From: Anaerolineaceae bacterium UBA6086
GTDB taxonomy: Bacteria; Chloroflexota; Anaerolineae; Anaerolineales; Anaerolineaceae
NCBI GenBank assembly: GCA_002436005.1
Contig: DIXG01000019.1
Location: 1 to 40,739, forward strand
DNA length: 40,739 nucleotides
Direction of reading: 5' to 3'
Shown: positions 15,665-24,726 of the stretch, piece by piece
Layout of the letters: the number at the start of each line of letters is the position of its first letter
Numbering within the stretch: the stretch's first letter is position 1
Translations under genes and position numbers: made by a program
The notes under the pieces: generated by a model
The model's input: only the letters and a program-made list of their open reading frames with translations
Told to the model about the DNA's origin: nothing
Database searches by the model: none

Positions 15665-16462
15665 ATGCTTGAATTCGGTAAAGCACTGGATGTTGGCATT
15701 AAGCGCAAAGGAAAATTGAACCAGGATGCGTTGAAGATCATTACACCCTGGAGAAAGTGCCCTCTTTTGGTGGTTGCAGACGGCATGGGCGGCTTTAAGG
15801 GCGGACGGGAAGCCAGCGAGATTGTGATCAAAACGCTGACCAACGCCTACAAGAAAGCAAGACGAAAAGAGTCACCGGGAGAAGTCTTGGAAAAGGCTAT
15901 CCTACAGGCACATCAAGTAATTATTGAACGCTCAAAAACAGAGGATGACCTGGCAAAAATGGGTAGCACGGTCGCTTGCGTTGTGATTGACGAGAAGAAC
16001 GAAAAATTGACAGTCGCCAATGTGGGCGATACTCGGGTTTACCTGATCAAGCCCCAGGAGATTGAAGTCATCAGTTATGATCACAGCGAGGTAGCTGAAC
16101 TGCGGCGCAAAGGCGTGCTCAACGAAGTGGAAGCACGGGATTATATCCGGAAAAATGTGCTGACAATGTCTCTGGCTGCGCATCGCCCTGCTGACACGGT
16201 GAACCCTTTTGTGGCTGAAGTGCCTTTTCCGCTGGGATCGGTTGTGCTGCTGTGTTCGGATGGTCTGTGGGGCAGTGTGCCGGATCACCTGATCCGACTG
16301 ACGGCACTGGAATTCTCACCCGAAGAAGCTGCCAGCAAATTGGTGGAATTTGCCAATACCAGCGGAGGCCCGGACAATATCTCAATTTTGATCGCCCGCC
16401 GAAAGGGTGAATGGAAAGCCTATCGTAAACAATACTCGACCAGTCTTGATGACACACAGTAG
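15665..16462 (+). CDS. PP2C-type Ser/Thr protein phosphatase
   Basis: A 265-residue PPM/PP2C phosphatase without a membrane segment. It has the family motifs in order: KGKLNQDALKI, the metal-binding VVADGMGGFKGG, MGSTVACVVI, NVGDTRVYLI, CSDGLWG and GGPDNISILIAR. Manganese- or magnesium-dependent removal of phosphate from Ser/Thr is expected, opposing the two kinases of the locus. I chose the ATG at 15665, behind gagg at 15656. An ATG at 15629 overlaps the stop of the previous gene (ATGA) and would add 12 residues, so coupling through that start is possible. The kinase gene starts 11 bases after the stop. Confidence 0.93.
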   Translation: MLEFGKALDVGIKRKGKLNQDALKIITPWRKCPLLVVADGMGGFKGGREASEIVIKTLTNAYKKARRKESPGEVLEKAILQAHQVIIERSKTEDDLAKMGSTVACVVIDEKNEKLTVANVGDTRVYLIKPQEIEVISYDHSEVAELRRKGVLNEVEARDYIRKNVLTMSLAAHRPADTVNPFVAEVPFPLGSVVLLCSDGLWGSVPDHLIRLTALEFSPEEAASKLVEFANTSGGPDNISILIARRKGEWKAYRKQYSTSLDDTQ

Positions 16463-16473
16463 CAGGGAAATTT

Positions 16474-18807
16474 ATGGATTATAGCGGACAACGAATCGAT
16501 CATTACCAGGTTATTGAAAAATTAGGACTTGGGGGCATGGCGACGGTCTATAAAGCCTATGATACACGCCTTGAACGGGATGTTGCAATTAAACTGGTGC
16601 GCAAGGATTCGATCCCGGCTGAACAGCACGAACGGGTATTGAAACGCTTTGAACGCGAAGCAAAGTCACTGGCAAAGTTCTTACACCCCAATATTGTCCC
16701 GGTTTATGATTATGGCGAATACCAGGGGGCACCCTATTTGGTGATGGCTTATTTGCCAGGGGGAACGCTGAAAGATCGGATTGGAAAACCCGTTCCGCTT
16801 GAGAAGGCAATTGATTGGGTGCTCCCGGTGGCTAATGCGCTCAGTTATGCGCATAAAGAAGGCGTGGTGCATCGGGATGTGAAGCCGAGCAATATCTTGA
16901 TCACTCGAGAGGGTGGGGTGATGCTCTCTGATTTTGGAATCGCCCAAATATTGCTGCAGGAGACGACGCAGCTGACGGTGACGGGGATGGGGGTGGGCAC
17001 ACCGGAGTATATGGCACCGGAGCAGTGGCAGGGGCGCTCTGATGAAGCCAGCGACCAGTATGCGCTGGGTGTGGTGCTGTATGAACTGCTGACAGGGGTC
17101 AAACCCTACACTGCAGATACACCGCTGGCGGTGGCGCTAAAGGTGATGTCTGAACCATTGCAGCGACCAAGTGCACTGGTGAGTGGAATTTCGGAAAACG
17201 TGGAAAAGGTGCTGTATAAGGCGCTGGCACGGGATCCGCAGGATCGTTATGAAACGATGGTTGGTTTTCGGAAGGCACTGGATAGGCTGACTCAAAAGAA
17301 CAATACAGCAGTAGATGAGGTGGAATCGATCCCGATTGCACGACTCAATCAGCACAAAGCAACACTAACAGGAGATTCTTCCAAAGTAACCTCATCTTCT
17401 GGTTATGAATCTGATACCAATAAAGAACTATCCAAACAATCAGCGATTGAAGATCATAGTGAAGTAAGAATTCACGGAAGACCTTCTCCTCAGGTAGCAA
17501 CCCCTGAGAGCGCAGGTGAAACGGTTGATAGGCTGGATCTGACACCCGTTGAAGGCATTCATCGGAATCTAGAAAATCGTGAAACGGTGATGGGGCAGAA
17601 GAAAGAGCCCTCACCAAAGCATAAGCCCAACCGGGCGCTTTCCTGGGGAACATTGGGGGTCGTTTCGGTGATGGTTGTTTTATGTGTGCTGCTGATTGCC
17701 CTAATAAGGCGAGAACCTGAAACTGAGCCAATCAATTATACACAGTCCGAAGCAACCGAAGTTATCAACAGTCAGCTAACCCAACAGGCTCAGATAGATG
17801 CTACAGCGAAAGTTGAATCCACACAAAACGCTCAAGCTCAAGCTACAGCTACAGCTGCTTCTGCTTTCTCTGAATTTAAAGACTTCATTGATGTATCAAA
17901 TTTGGTGTATGAGGAAAATTTCGGAAAAATGGAACATACAGAAGAAAATTATATAACTACCTATTGGACGGATACGCTTTTGCAGGATTTTGCCCTTGAG
18001 GTGACTTTCCAAAATCCATATGCGAGCACGTTTAATGATTTTGATTATGGAATTTCTTTTGCTGGCGATGAAGAATACTTTTTCTACATATCCTCTTTTG
18101 GTCGATGGGCATTTGTTCATTATGACGGGGGTTTTAATTTTCTTGAATCGGGCGATGTTGTTTTAAATACGGGTCAGGCTGAGAAAAATAAATTTCAATT
18201 AGCGGTGGTAGAACAAAAGGGGTATTTATTTATCAATGATCGTTTTGTTACAGCGCTTGACCTTTCAATGATTGATTATGAGGGGTACATCTCTTTGCAA
18301 ACCGGTTATGTGAGCGGTCATCAAATGGAGGGATATGCGACAGGGTTTGAGAATCTCAGGATTTATGGCATTGATAATCGGGTCTCTGAAGTGACCTTGT
18401 CAGTTGAACCTACCACCACCCAATCACCAACTAAAACGCCACAAGTTTCAAGCGAAGGTGTTATCAAGATCAATACCCATGGAATTGAGTGGGAGGGATG
18501 GGACCATTACCGGTATAATGTCTTCTTTAATAATTCAACTGAATGGCGTTCAGATAAATATTTCCTGACCGTTGAATTCGTTGGCGAATATTTGGGCGGT
18601 TCTTTTTGTGATTTCTATTATCCTGAAGCTGTTGAATGTCAATTTCGAAATTATGAGGGTGAAGAATATGTTTACTGTGACACAGATTTTTGGATAACTT
18701 TTAAGTGGCCAGAAATTCCATGTCTCTATCAGATGACACTCTTAAATGCCTACGAAGATTCGGTGTATTCCTATCATTATGATTACACATTTACCCGACA
18801 GTATTAA
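16474..18807 (+). CDS. Membrane Ser/Thr kinase with extracellular lectin-like domain
   Basis: A 777-residue receptor-type kinase. The kinase domain (1-270) is closely related to that of the gene at 6150: LGLGGMATVYKA, Lys40, Asp135 in HRDVKPSN, Asp153 of DFG, and GTPEYMAPEQW. A long polar segment leads to a membrane helix at about 388-411 and a Gln/Ala/Thr-rich stretch. Outside, residues 480-645 resemble a concanavalin-A/LamG-like jelly roll (VYEENFGKM at the start, FINDRFVTALDL, ATGFENLRIYGI at the end). The last 110 residues form a small Tyr/Trp-rich domain with four cysteines that I do not recognise. It closes the type VII locus and is convergent with the sugar cluster. The two kinases share an inside and differ outside. 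Confidence 0.9.
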   Translation: MDYSGQRIDHYQVIEKLGLGGMATVYKAYDTRLERDVAIKLVRKDSIPAEQHERVLKRFEREAKSLAKFLHPNIVPVYDYGEYQGAPYLVMAYLPGGTLKDRIGKPVPLEKAIDWVLPVANALSYAHKEGVVHRDVKPSNILITREGGVMLSDFGIAQILLQETTQLTVTGMGVGTPEYMAPEQWQGRSDEASDQYALGVVLYELLTGVKPYTADTPLAVALKVMSEPLQRPSALVSGISENVEKVLYKALARDPQDRYETMVGFRKALDRLTQKNNTAVDEVESIPIARLNQHKATLTGDSSKVTSSSGYESDTNKELSKQSAIEDHSEVRIHGRPSPQVATPESAGETVDRLDLTPVEGIHRNLENRETVMGQKKEPSPKHKPNRALSWGTLGVVSVMVVLCVLLIALIRREPETEPINYTQSEATEVINSQLTQQAQIDATAKVESTQNAQAQATATAASAFSEFKDFIDVSNLVYEENFGKMEHTEENYITTYWTDTLLQDFALEVTFQNPYASTFNDFDYGISFAGDEEYFFYISSFGRWAFVHYDGGFNFLESGDVVLNTGQAEKNKFQLAVVEQKGYLFINDRFVTALDLSMIDYEGYISLQTGYVSGHQMEGYATGFENLRIYGIDNRVSEVTLSVEPTTTQSPTKTPQVSSEGVIKINTHGIEWEGWDHYRYNVFFNNSTEWRSDKYFLTVEFVGEYLGGSFCDFYYPEAVECQFRNYEGEEYVYCDTDFWITFKWPEIPCLYQMTLLNAYEDSVYSYHYDYTFTRQY

Positions 18808-18900
18808 CTTTTCTTATAGGGTTGGTATTTCCCGGAAATTGAGGGTTCATCAAGCTAGTTGTTTGAAGTAGAATCCGAAAGGTATTTAACTTAATTTTAA

Positions 18901-19896
18901 TCACTGAATACATTTTTTGCAAATAGTGTCAATGAGTCGGTCTTTGGTGCTGCCAGAAAAATACTCACGGGGATTATCCATCCAAACTAAATCCAACATT
19001 TCCTTTGTAAAACCTGCCTCAATTAATTCACCCGACAGCCCGCTGACCAGGTAGGGCAGGCCAGGTGTGCCGCCATAGCAGGTCCAGTAAGAACGGCGGG
19101 CGTAATCGCCAGCAAAGAGAACCTTATGTCCGAACCCCTGATCAAAAAGCGACAGGATCGCACTGGCAAGTTCGGCACGTGTCGGTTCAGGGCGCACCAT
19201 CTCGTCAAATTCGAGGTAGTACCCGCTGGAAGCCAGCAGAGTGTGCAGAATTGGGTCCAGGCTTTTACCCATGTGGCAGAAGATCACTTTTTCCGGTGGC
19301 ACTTGGATGCTTTCAAGCAGTGCCACGACCTCTGTAAAGGGCACGCCGGGCTCGGTGTGGATCAGGCAGCGCATATCGATATCGTTCACCACCTTGCCGA
19401 CTGCCCGGATGATTTTTGTGATCAGAGGGGTCAGCCCATCGGGTCCGACACCCATTTTCAGTGCGCCAGCTTTAACTTCGCTGCGGGCAGAGTGTTCAGG
19501 GTCTTCATCATCGATCAGGATGCCCTTGATGCATTCATCGGCGACAATCTCGCTGATGTGCGCTTCCGATTTCACATGTACCCAGTGACCTTCCGGATAG
19601 TAATCCCCTTTATGAAAGCCGCTGGTGGCGATGATGGGCACATTGGCTGCCAGGCTAACCGCTTTCAGCAGTTCGATGTTCCTGCCCGCGCCAAGGGGTG
19701 AGCAGTCAATCAGCGCGCCGCCCCCTGCAATTCGCCAAGCGGTCAGTTCGTCTGCCACGAGGTCAACATCGGTATGGTGAAAGCTTTCCGGGATGTGCGG
19801 TTTACCGGTGGTGTCGAGGATGATATGCTCATGCACGTTAACGCGTCCCAGTCGATCAACCGGGAGTGCACCAAGGGTTGTATTGACGGATTTCAT
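18901..19896 (-). CDS. Phosphotriesterase-family amidohydrolase (lactonase-like)
   Basis: A 331-residue TIM-barrel hydrolase of the phosphotriesterase/PHP/lactonase family. Visible metal-site features are VHEH near residue 23, GALIDCSP, a lysine in AGALKMGVG that could be the carbamylated bridging residue, CLIHTEP, VIFCHMGKSLD and FAGDYARR with the final aspartate. In sugar clusters such proteins usually hydrolyse lactones, for example sugar lactones made by a dehydrogenase; that role is inferred. It is the last gene of the minus-strand operon, 36 bases after the preceding gene. The start has gaagga upstream. Confidence 0.8.
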   Translation of the reverse strand: MKSVNTTLGALPVDRLGRVNVHEHIILDTTGKPHIPESFHHTDVDLVADELTAWRIAGGGALIDCSPLGAGRNIELLKAVSLAANVPIIATSGFHKGDYYPEGHWVHVKSEAHISEIVADECIKGILIDDEDPEHSARSEVKAGALKMGVGPDGLTPLITKIIRAVGKVVNDIDMRCLIHTEPGVPFTEVVALLESIQVPPEKVIFCHMGKSLDPILHTLLASSGYYLEFDEMVRPEPTRAELASAILSLFDQGFGHKVLFAGDYARRSYWTCYGGTPGLPYLVSGLSGELIEAGFTKEMLDLVWMDNPREYFSGSTKDRLIDTICKKCIQ

Positions 19897-19932
19897 TTCA
19901 TTGATCCTTCAATCAGGGACAGGCTGTTATTT

Positions 19933-20898
19933 TTACCCAACCGGCACACCCCTGACGGTGCTGGCGGATTGGCTCAAGGTTTCCAGCAGTTCGGGTGTCA
20001 GGTCGAAATGCAGCACCTGGGCGATCACCTGGGTCCATCCGTGGATGAAATACAGCCAGCCGTCTTCGACGGTCAAGTTGCGGGACTCTTCTTGCGCCAG
20101 CGCCTGGTGTAAAAAGTCGAGTTCGCCGCGATAATTGAATTCCCAGGCGATCCCGTCCTGCGGGAAGACACCGTCCCATGTGATTGGCGAGCCGGGGGTA
20201 TCTTTACCCATGCCGGTGGCGTTGATCACGATGCTTTTGGGCGGCAGTTTTGCCATCAGTTCATCATTGACAGCCGGGTCAGCGTTCTGAACGTAGTTGA
20301 CCTGGATATCAGTATCCAGTTGTGCAATCATTTCCCTGGCGTGGTCCAGCCTGCCCTGGGAGCGGTTGACAAAGGTGAACACATCCGGTCGGTCACCCTT
20401 ATTGGGTTTGTTTGCCAGGTGCAATAAGGTGGCAATTGCCGAGCCGCCAGCGCCAAAGGAGAGCACCTCCGCGCCTGTTTCGCCAAAATAATTCTCGCTG
20501 ATGATGGCATCCAGGCTCAAGCCTGAGGTGATGGGGTCTTTGGCATGTCCTTCCAGCCGTCCATCGCGCTTGGAGATGCTGGAGATCTCGTTGGTGATCT
20601 CGGCGTAGGGGTCGAGGTAATCAAACATATCACGGCAGGCTGTCAGCAAGTCAATTTTGTGGGTGGTGACCAGCGCGCCAAGTGAAAGTGGGTCATACTT
20701 GATCTGGGCGACGGCTTTGCGGTAGTTTTCGGGTTCATCGTGGATTTTACAGTCCCAGCCTTCGATCACCACGTCTTCCCTGCCGATGTCTTTCATCCAT
20801 AGGGGAAACACCTTCATGATGGAGGATTGCTTGGTAGTCACACCAATAAAATAAAAGGTGGGCTGTTCTTTTTTGAGTGTGTCGTATGTGTTGGTCAT
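19933..20898 (-). CDS. Shikimate-dehydrogenase-like oxidoreductase
   Basis: A 321-residue protein with the AroE layout: an N-terminal substrate domain (FYFIGVTTKQSSIMKVFPLWM, then GALVTTHKIDLL with the Lys of the family active site) and a Rossmann domain with SFGAGGSAIATLLHLA and INATGMGKDTPGSP. A true AroE usually begins with GxPIxHSxSP; here that segment reads VTTKQSSIM, and the protein is longer. It therefore probably acts on another hydroxy- or keto-acid. I chose the ATG at 20898, with aagga upstream. The open frame runs further, to 21060, but those codons overlap the preceding gene. It belongs to the sugar operon and not to an aromatic amino acid cluster. Confidence 0.78.
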   Translation of the reverse strand: MTNTYDTLKKEQPTFYFIGVTTKQSSIMKVFPLWMKDIGREDVVIEGWDCKIHDEPENYRKAVAQIKYDPLSLGALVTTHKIDLLTACRDMFDYLDPYAEITNEISSISKRDGRLEGHAKDPITSGLSLDAIISENYFGETGAEVLSFGAGGSAIATLLHLANKPNKGDRPDVFTFVNRSQGRLDHAREMIAQLDTDIQVNYVQNADPAVNDELMAKLPPKSIVINATGMGKDTPGSPITWDGVFPQDGIAWEFNYRGELDFLHQALAQEESRNLTVEDGWLYFIHGWTQVIAQVLHFDLTPELLETLSQSASTVRGVPVG

Positions 20899-20956
20899 TT
20901 TTCTGTTTTGTTCCTTAATTTGATCTGTTTGGATAATGCCGTGTTTGGTTTGTTTA

Positions 20957-21928
20957 TCAATGCACCGGGTATTGAGGCGGCTCACCCTGCAAAACCCGTA
21001 AGCATTCTTCCAGTGCCATTTTGCCCATGTTGTTGGTAGCGCCATCTGCCTGCGCGCCAAGATGGGGCGTGCAGATCACCTGGGGCATGGAGAGGAGCAG
21101 GTTGGAGGGGTCGGGGGGTTCTTTTTCGAAGGCGTCCAGCGCCGCACCGGCGAGATGGCCGCTTTCCAGCGCTTTGATCAGGGCGGATTCAACCACTACC
21201 TCTCCCCTGGAGGTGTTCACCAGGAAAGCCCCTTTTTTCATGGATTGGAGAAAGGTCTCATTCACCATGCCAACCGTTGCGGGAAGGACAGGGCAGTGCA
21301 GGCTGATGAAGTCGGACTCCGCGACCAGGGTTTCCTGGCTGACCAGTTCGATGTGGTTGTGAGCCGCAAATTGAGCATCGGCATAGGGGTCGTGTGCGAT
21401 CACCCGGCAGTCAAAATTTACCAGCCTGAGGGCAAGCTGTTTGCCGATGGCACCCAAGCCGATAATGCCGACGGTTTTTTCCTGCAGGGACAAGCCCGGC
21501 ACGCGGGGCCATTCTCCCTTTTTTAGAGCGCTCACCGCAGGCTGAATCTGGCGCGCGAGCATCAGGATCAGGCACAGTGCCAGCTCGGCGACAGCGACAG
21601 CATTGGCGCCGGGTGTGTTGGAGACGATGATTCCTTTTTCGGCTGCTGCTGCCAGGTCCACTTTATCCACGCCTGCGCCATAGCGCACGATCACCTTCAG
21701 CGTATCTGCTGCTGATAGCGCTTGCCGGTCAATCTGGTCGAGTCCGGCAATGTAACCATTCATCCCGGGAAGCAGCAGGGCAACTTCCTCTGAGGAAAGC
21801 GGTTTACCGGTCGGGTTATAGATTACTTCGCCGACGGCAGCCTCCAAATCGGTTTTTAGCCGGGGGTTGAACTTCCCGTAGGAGGTGGGTGTGACGAGGA
21901 TCCGGCAGTCTTTAAGGTCTTTCATCAT
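20957..21928 (-). CDS. D-2-hydroxyacid dehydrogenase (phosphoglycerate dehydrogenase-like)
   Basis: A 323-residue NAD-dependent dehydrogenase. It shows the family motifs: VIVRYGAGVDKVDL, NTPGANAVAVAELAL, the nucleotide-binding VGIIGLGAIGKQLALRL, HCPVLPAT, the catalytic Arg in VNTSRGEVV, DAFEKEPPD with Glu, and CTPHLGAQ with His. It has no ACT domain and is too short for a standard SerA with a regulatory end. The likely role is interconversion of a 2-keto and a 2-hydroxy acid within the sugar route. It starts three bases after the stop of the preceding gene. Two ATGs (21928 and 21925) are possible, and the gagga spacing slightly favours the second. Confidence 0.85.
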   Translation of the reverse strand: MMKDLKDCRILVTPTSYGKFNPRLKTDLEAAVGEVIYNPTGKPLSSEEVALLLPGMNGYIAGLDQIDRQALSAADTLKVIVRYGAGVDKVDLAAAAEKGIIVSNTPGANAVAVAELALCLILMLARQIQPAVSALKKGEWPRVPGLSLQEKTVGIIGLGAIGKQLALRLVNFDCRVIAHDPYADAQFAAHNHIELVSQETLVAESDFISLHCPVLPATVGMVNETFLQSMKKGAFLVNTSRGEVVVESALIKALESGHLAGAALDAFEKEPPDPSNLLLSMPQVICTPHLGAQADGATNNMGKMALEECLRVLQGEPPQYPVH

Positions 21929-21931
21929 TCC

Positions 21932-22510
21932 TCAGGCTTCCAGAAATTTAGGGTTATCAACGAATTCAATCCCGTTATCTGTTTCGATTATCAGCTTGCG
22001 AAAGCCGCTTTTCTCAATCGTGCCATAATCATGTCCGGCGTTGGCAGGATAGGCGAAAAAGGTCACCAGTTTTTCCTGCCGTGAGGTGCATACCGAGCGG
22101 TGTGCCCAGCGGGGGGGTACGTAAAGCACTTTGCCCGGGGCAAGCGCTTCAATCGATGTCTTGCCTTCGAATGTTTCCATCACCATATAGCCCTCGCCAT
22201 GCAGGCAGTAGTACATTTCTGCGGTGTCAAGGACGGAATGGAAGTGCCCTTTGGTCATAAAAAACTCATTGCCGACCTTGCCGGGATAGACAATCGAGAT
22301 GCCCATCAGGATTTCGCCAACCACTTCAGGGCGCTTGATCTCGTAAACTTCATAAAGGATGCGATCTTCTGCCGCCAGCATTTGGTTATAAGCCGTTTGA
22401 TCAGAAAATTGTCCTCCCAGATCGGTTAAATGCCGGACGATGTGGTTATCCACCCGGGAAGGTTTAAACCCGGGAAAGGGGATTTCAAAGGTAAAGGGTT
22501 GATCGGACAT
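21932..22510 (-). CDS. pgiA: Cupin-type glucose-6-phosphate isomerase
   Basis: A 192-residue single-domain cupin. The segment MTKGHFH-(6)-AEMYYCLHGEG carries the two histidines and the glutamate of the archaeal-type phosphoglucose isomerase metal site, and VPPRWAHRSV supplies the last histidine. The reaction of the family is glucose 6-phosphate to fructose 6-phosphate. This enzyme is unrelated to the common bacterial Pgi and is rare in bacteria. In this operon it may isomerise the phosphosugar made by the FGGY kinase. The start has aaggaga upstream. It lies 65 bases after the alcohol dehydrogenase gene. Confidence 0.82.
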   Translation of the reverse strand: MSDQPFTFEIPFPGFKPSRVDNHIVRHLTDLGGQFSDQTAYNQMLAAEDRILYEVYEIKRPEVVGEILMGISIVYPGKVGNEFFMTKGHFHSVLDTAEMYYCLHGEGYMVMETFEGKTSIEALAPGKVLYVPPRWAHRSVCTSRQEKLVTFFAYPANAGHDYGTIEKSGFRKLIIETDNGIEFVDNPKFLEA

Positions 22511-22575
22511 AACTTCTCCTTACAGTGTGTGATGAGGCTGGCAGCCCAAGTAGTGTAATGGGATGAGCACCAGAC

Positions 22576-23619
22576 CTATGGTTCGATAACGATTTTTAAC
22601 GATTCCCGGTTCTGGGCAGCCTCGAAGGCTTCTAATGCCTGGTCGATCGTGAATCGCTTGCTGACCAGGTCGCTCAGATCCACCACACCCTGGGTGACAA
22701 GCCGTGAAGCCTGCCAGCAATCTGCTGTGCTGCAGGCGGTGGTGCCGGTGATGACCAGTTCTTTGTAGTGGACTGCATTGGAATCAAACTGGATCGTGGG
22801 TCGGTCTTTGGGTAAGCCGCCAAAGAAATTGATTCTGCCGCCAATGGCAGCCAGTTGCAACGCTGATTCCTGTGCACTGTGGACCGGCGCGGCAGTGATG
22901 ATCACATCGGCGCCTTTGCCAACAGTGAGTTGTTCGATTTCAGACTGCAGGTTTTGTTCAATGGGATTGATGGTCACATCCGCCCCGGCATTTTTCGCCT
23001 GGTTGGCTCTGAAGTCCAGCGGTTCGCTCACGATCACCAGCCCGGCGCCGCGCGCCTTTGCCAGCTTGACGTGCATGATCCCAATGGGACCAGCACCAAT
23101 GACGAGCACAACGTCCCCTGGGAGGATATTGACCGCGTTTTGTCCGCGCAGCACGCAGGCAAAGGGCTCCAGCAGCGCTGCGACTGCTGGATCGACATCT
23201 TCACTGATGGGGATAATGTTGCCCTGTCGAATGGCGTTTTCGGGCACCCGCAAATATTCTGCAAACCCGCCGTCAATCGTGACGCCGATCGCATCATAAT
23301 TCTTGCACAGGTTGTTATTGCCTTTCACACATTGGTCGCAGTGCCCGCAGCCCATATTAGGCGCAACAAAAACGACCTGTCCAATGGTATAACCCTGGAC
23401 ATCTGCGCCAAGCTCAGAAATCGTCCCCACAACTTCATGGCCGGGAATGCGGCGGGTGCCTTCAGGGTACATACGGTGCTGACCGTGATAGATGCGCATA
23501 TCCGTGCCGCAGATGCTGGCGCTGATCACTTTGATGACCATTTCACCAGGTTCGGCTGTCGGTTTTGGAACTTCTTCTACCCGAATGTCTTCGGGTCCAT
23601 GATAAACAACTGCTTTCAT
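22576..23619 (-). CDS. Zinc-dependent alcohol (polyol) dehydrogenase
   Basis: A 347-residue medium-chain dehydrogenase. The catalytic zinc site is visible as ICGTDMRIYHG and GHEVVG, and the structural zinc site as the Cys cluster CGHCDQCVKGNNNLC. The nucleotide fold has VLVIGAGPIGIMHVKLA. The overall pattern resembles sorbitol or threonine dehydrogenases. It probably oxidises a hydroxyl of a sugar, polyol or cyclitol with NAD. The start is preceded by agaggt. It is the fourth gene of the minus-strand operon, 22 bases after the Gfo/Idh/MocA gene. Confidence 0.88.
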   Translation of the reverse strand: MKAVVYHGPEDIRVEEVPKPTAEPGEMVIKVISASICGTDMRIYHGQHRMYPEGTRRIPGHEVVGTISELGADVQGYTIGQVVFVAPNMGCGHCDQCVKGNNNLCKNYDAIGVTIDGGFAEYLRVPENAIRQGNIIPISEDVDPAVAALLEPFACVLRGQNAVNILPGDVVLVIGAGPIGIMHVKLAKARGAGLVIVSEPLDFRANQAKNAGADVTINPIEQNLQSEIEQLTVGKGADVIITAAPVHSAQESALQLAAIGGRINFFGGLPKDRPTIQFDSNAVHYKELVITGTTACSTADCWQASRLVTQGVVDLSDLVSKRFTIDQALEAFEAAQNRESLKIVIEP

Positions 23620-23641
23620 TGTGACCTCTGATTCAATTCTG

Positions 23642-24676
23642 TTAATTCAGGATCTCTTTTAGATAAACCGGGCGTTCCTCCTGGAAAGAGCGTGTACCCG
23701 CCAGAACCCCTGCCACAGCCCATCTGCCTTCTTCGCCGCCAACTTTGGGCTGTTCGCCTTTTTGAATACATTCTACGAAATGCTCCAGCTCATAAATGTA
23801 GCCCCAGGCAAAGCGCTGCGGCCAGGTTCGGTAAATGGGGGTGATCAAGCCCTGATCGCGGTTGGTGCAGGTCAGGATCGCTTGCCCCTTCATTTCACCA
23901 ATCTGCAGGATTCCCTTATCACCCACAATTTCCATTCGGGCATCATAACCATATTCACAGGGGCAGATGCCGGAGAAAGTGCCAAGGCCGCCGCTTTCAA
24001 ACTTGATGCTGACGAGGACGTTATCGTAAAAGTCCGGTGTCTGGACGTTGAAGCGTTCCCCTTTGAAATTAGCAACCTCGGTATACACACGCAAATAGTC
24101 AGATCCCATCAGCCAGCGCGTGGCGTCCCAGTCATGGCTGTTAACCTCAGCAAGCATCCCATTGGAGCGTTTGAGGTCACTTGCCCAGGCTGGGGGAAGC
24201 CCCGGGCCGTGGGTAAGGGATTTGACGAACATTGGGACGCCGATTTCTCCTGCCTGGATGCGTTTTGCAGCCTCCACAAATTCCGGCTCAAAGCGGCGCA
24301 TGAAGCCCAGCTGGAGAAATACCTGGTTGTCTTCACAGGTTTTGATAATCTCATCGCATTCTTCTAATGAAAGCGCCATTGGTTTTTCGAGAAAAACATG
24401 CTTACCATGATTAGCCGCCGTGCATGCCAGTGATTTGTGTGTAAAAGTGGGTGTGGTGATCACCACCGCATCAAAATCAACCTTCTCCACAGCCTGTTCC
24501 AGGCTATCGAAGCGATTTTCGACCCCGAATTCATCCCCGGTCTCATTTATGATTTCGACAGCGGGATCCACAAGGGCGACAATTTTTGCAGCGGGAACAT
24601 GTCTTGTGATGGCACGCGAGTGGTTTTTGCCAACCCGACCTGCGCCGATCATGCATAGTTTAATGTCTTGTTTCAC
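23642..24676 (-). CDS. Gfo/Idh/MocA-family dehydrogenase 1
   Basis: A 344-residue NAD(P)-dependent sugar or inositol dehydrogenase. It opens with the Rossmann motif CMIGAGRVGKNHSRAI and has the family EKPMAL segment with the lysine, then GFMRRF. VNSHDWDATRWLMG carries the catalytic Asp/His region. It resembles inositol 2-dehydrogenases most closely by motif. The start is a GTG at 24676, behind gaggag. It is the second of two members in the cluster; the other is at 27437 on the opposite strand and differs in length and sequence, so they probably act on different intermediates. Confidence 0.88.
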   Translation of the reverse strand: MKQDIKLCMIGAGRVGKNHSRAITRHVPAAKIVALVDPAVEIINETGDEFGVENRFDSLEQAVEKVDFDAVVITTPTFTHKSLACTAANHGKHVFLEKPMALSLEECDEIIKTCEDNQVFLQLGFMRRFEPEFVEAAKRIQAGEIGVPMFVKSLTHGPGLPPAWASDLKRSNGMLAEVNSHDWDATRWLMGSDYLRVYTEVANFKGERFNVQTPDFYDNVLVSIKFESGGLGTFSGICPCEYGYDARMEIVGDKGILQIGEMKGQAILTCTNRDQGLITPIYRTWPQRFAWGYIYELEHFVECIQKGEQPKVGGEEGRWAVAGVLAGTRSFQEERPVYLKEILN

Positions 24677-24726
24677 AATTTACTCCTCATCATTTGGATG
24701 GATGTATTTCAATAAAAGAATTCTTC

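Noticed and set aside
19126..19701. Plus-strand ORF of 191 codons
   Set aside because: It lies wholly inside the phosphotriesterase-family gene on the other strand, whose motifs are clear. It shows no recognisable domain.
19933..20898. True AroE of the shikimate pathway
   Set aside because: The substrate-binding start of AroE is altered, the protein is longer, and the context is a sugar operon.
22879..23631. Plus-strand ORF of 250 codons
   Set aside because: It mirrors the zinc dehydrogenase gene. The minus strand carries all zinc and nucleotide motifs and a ribosome site.
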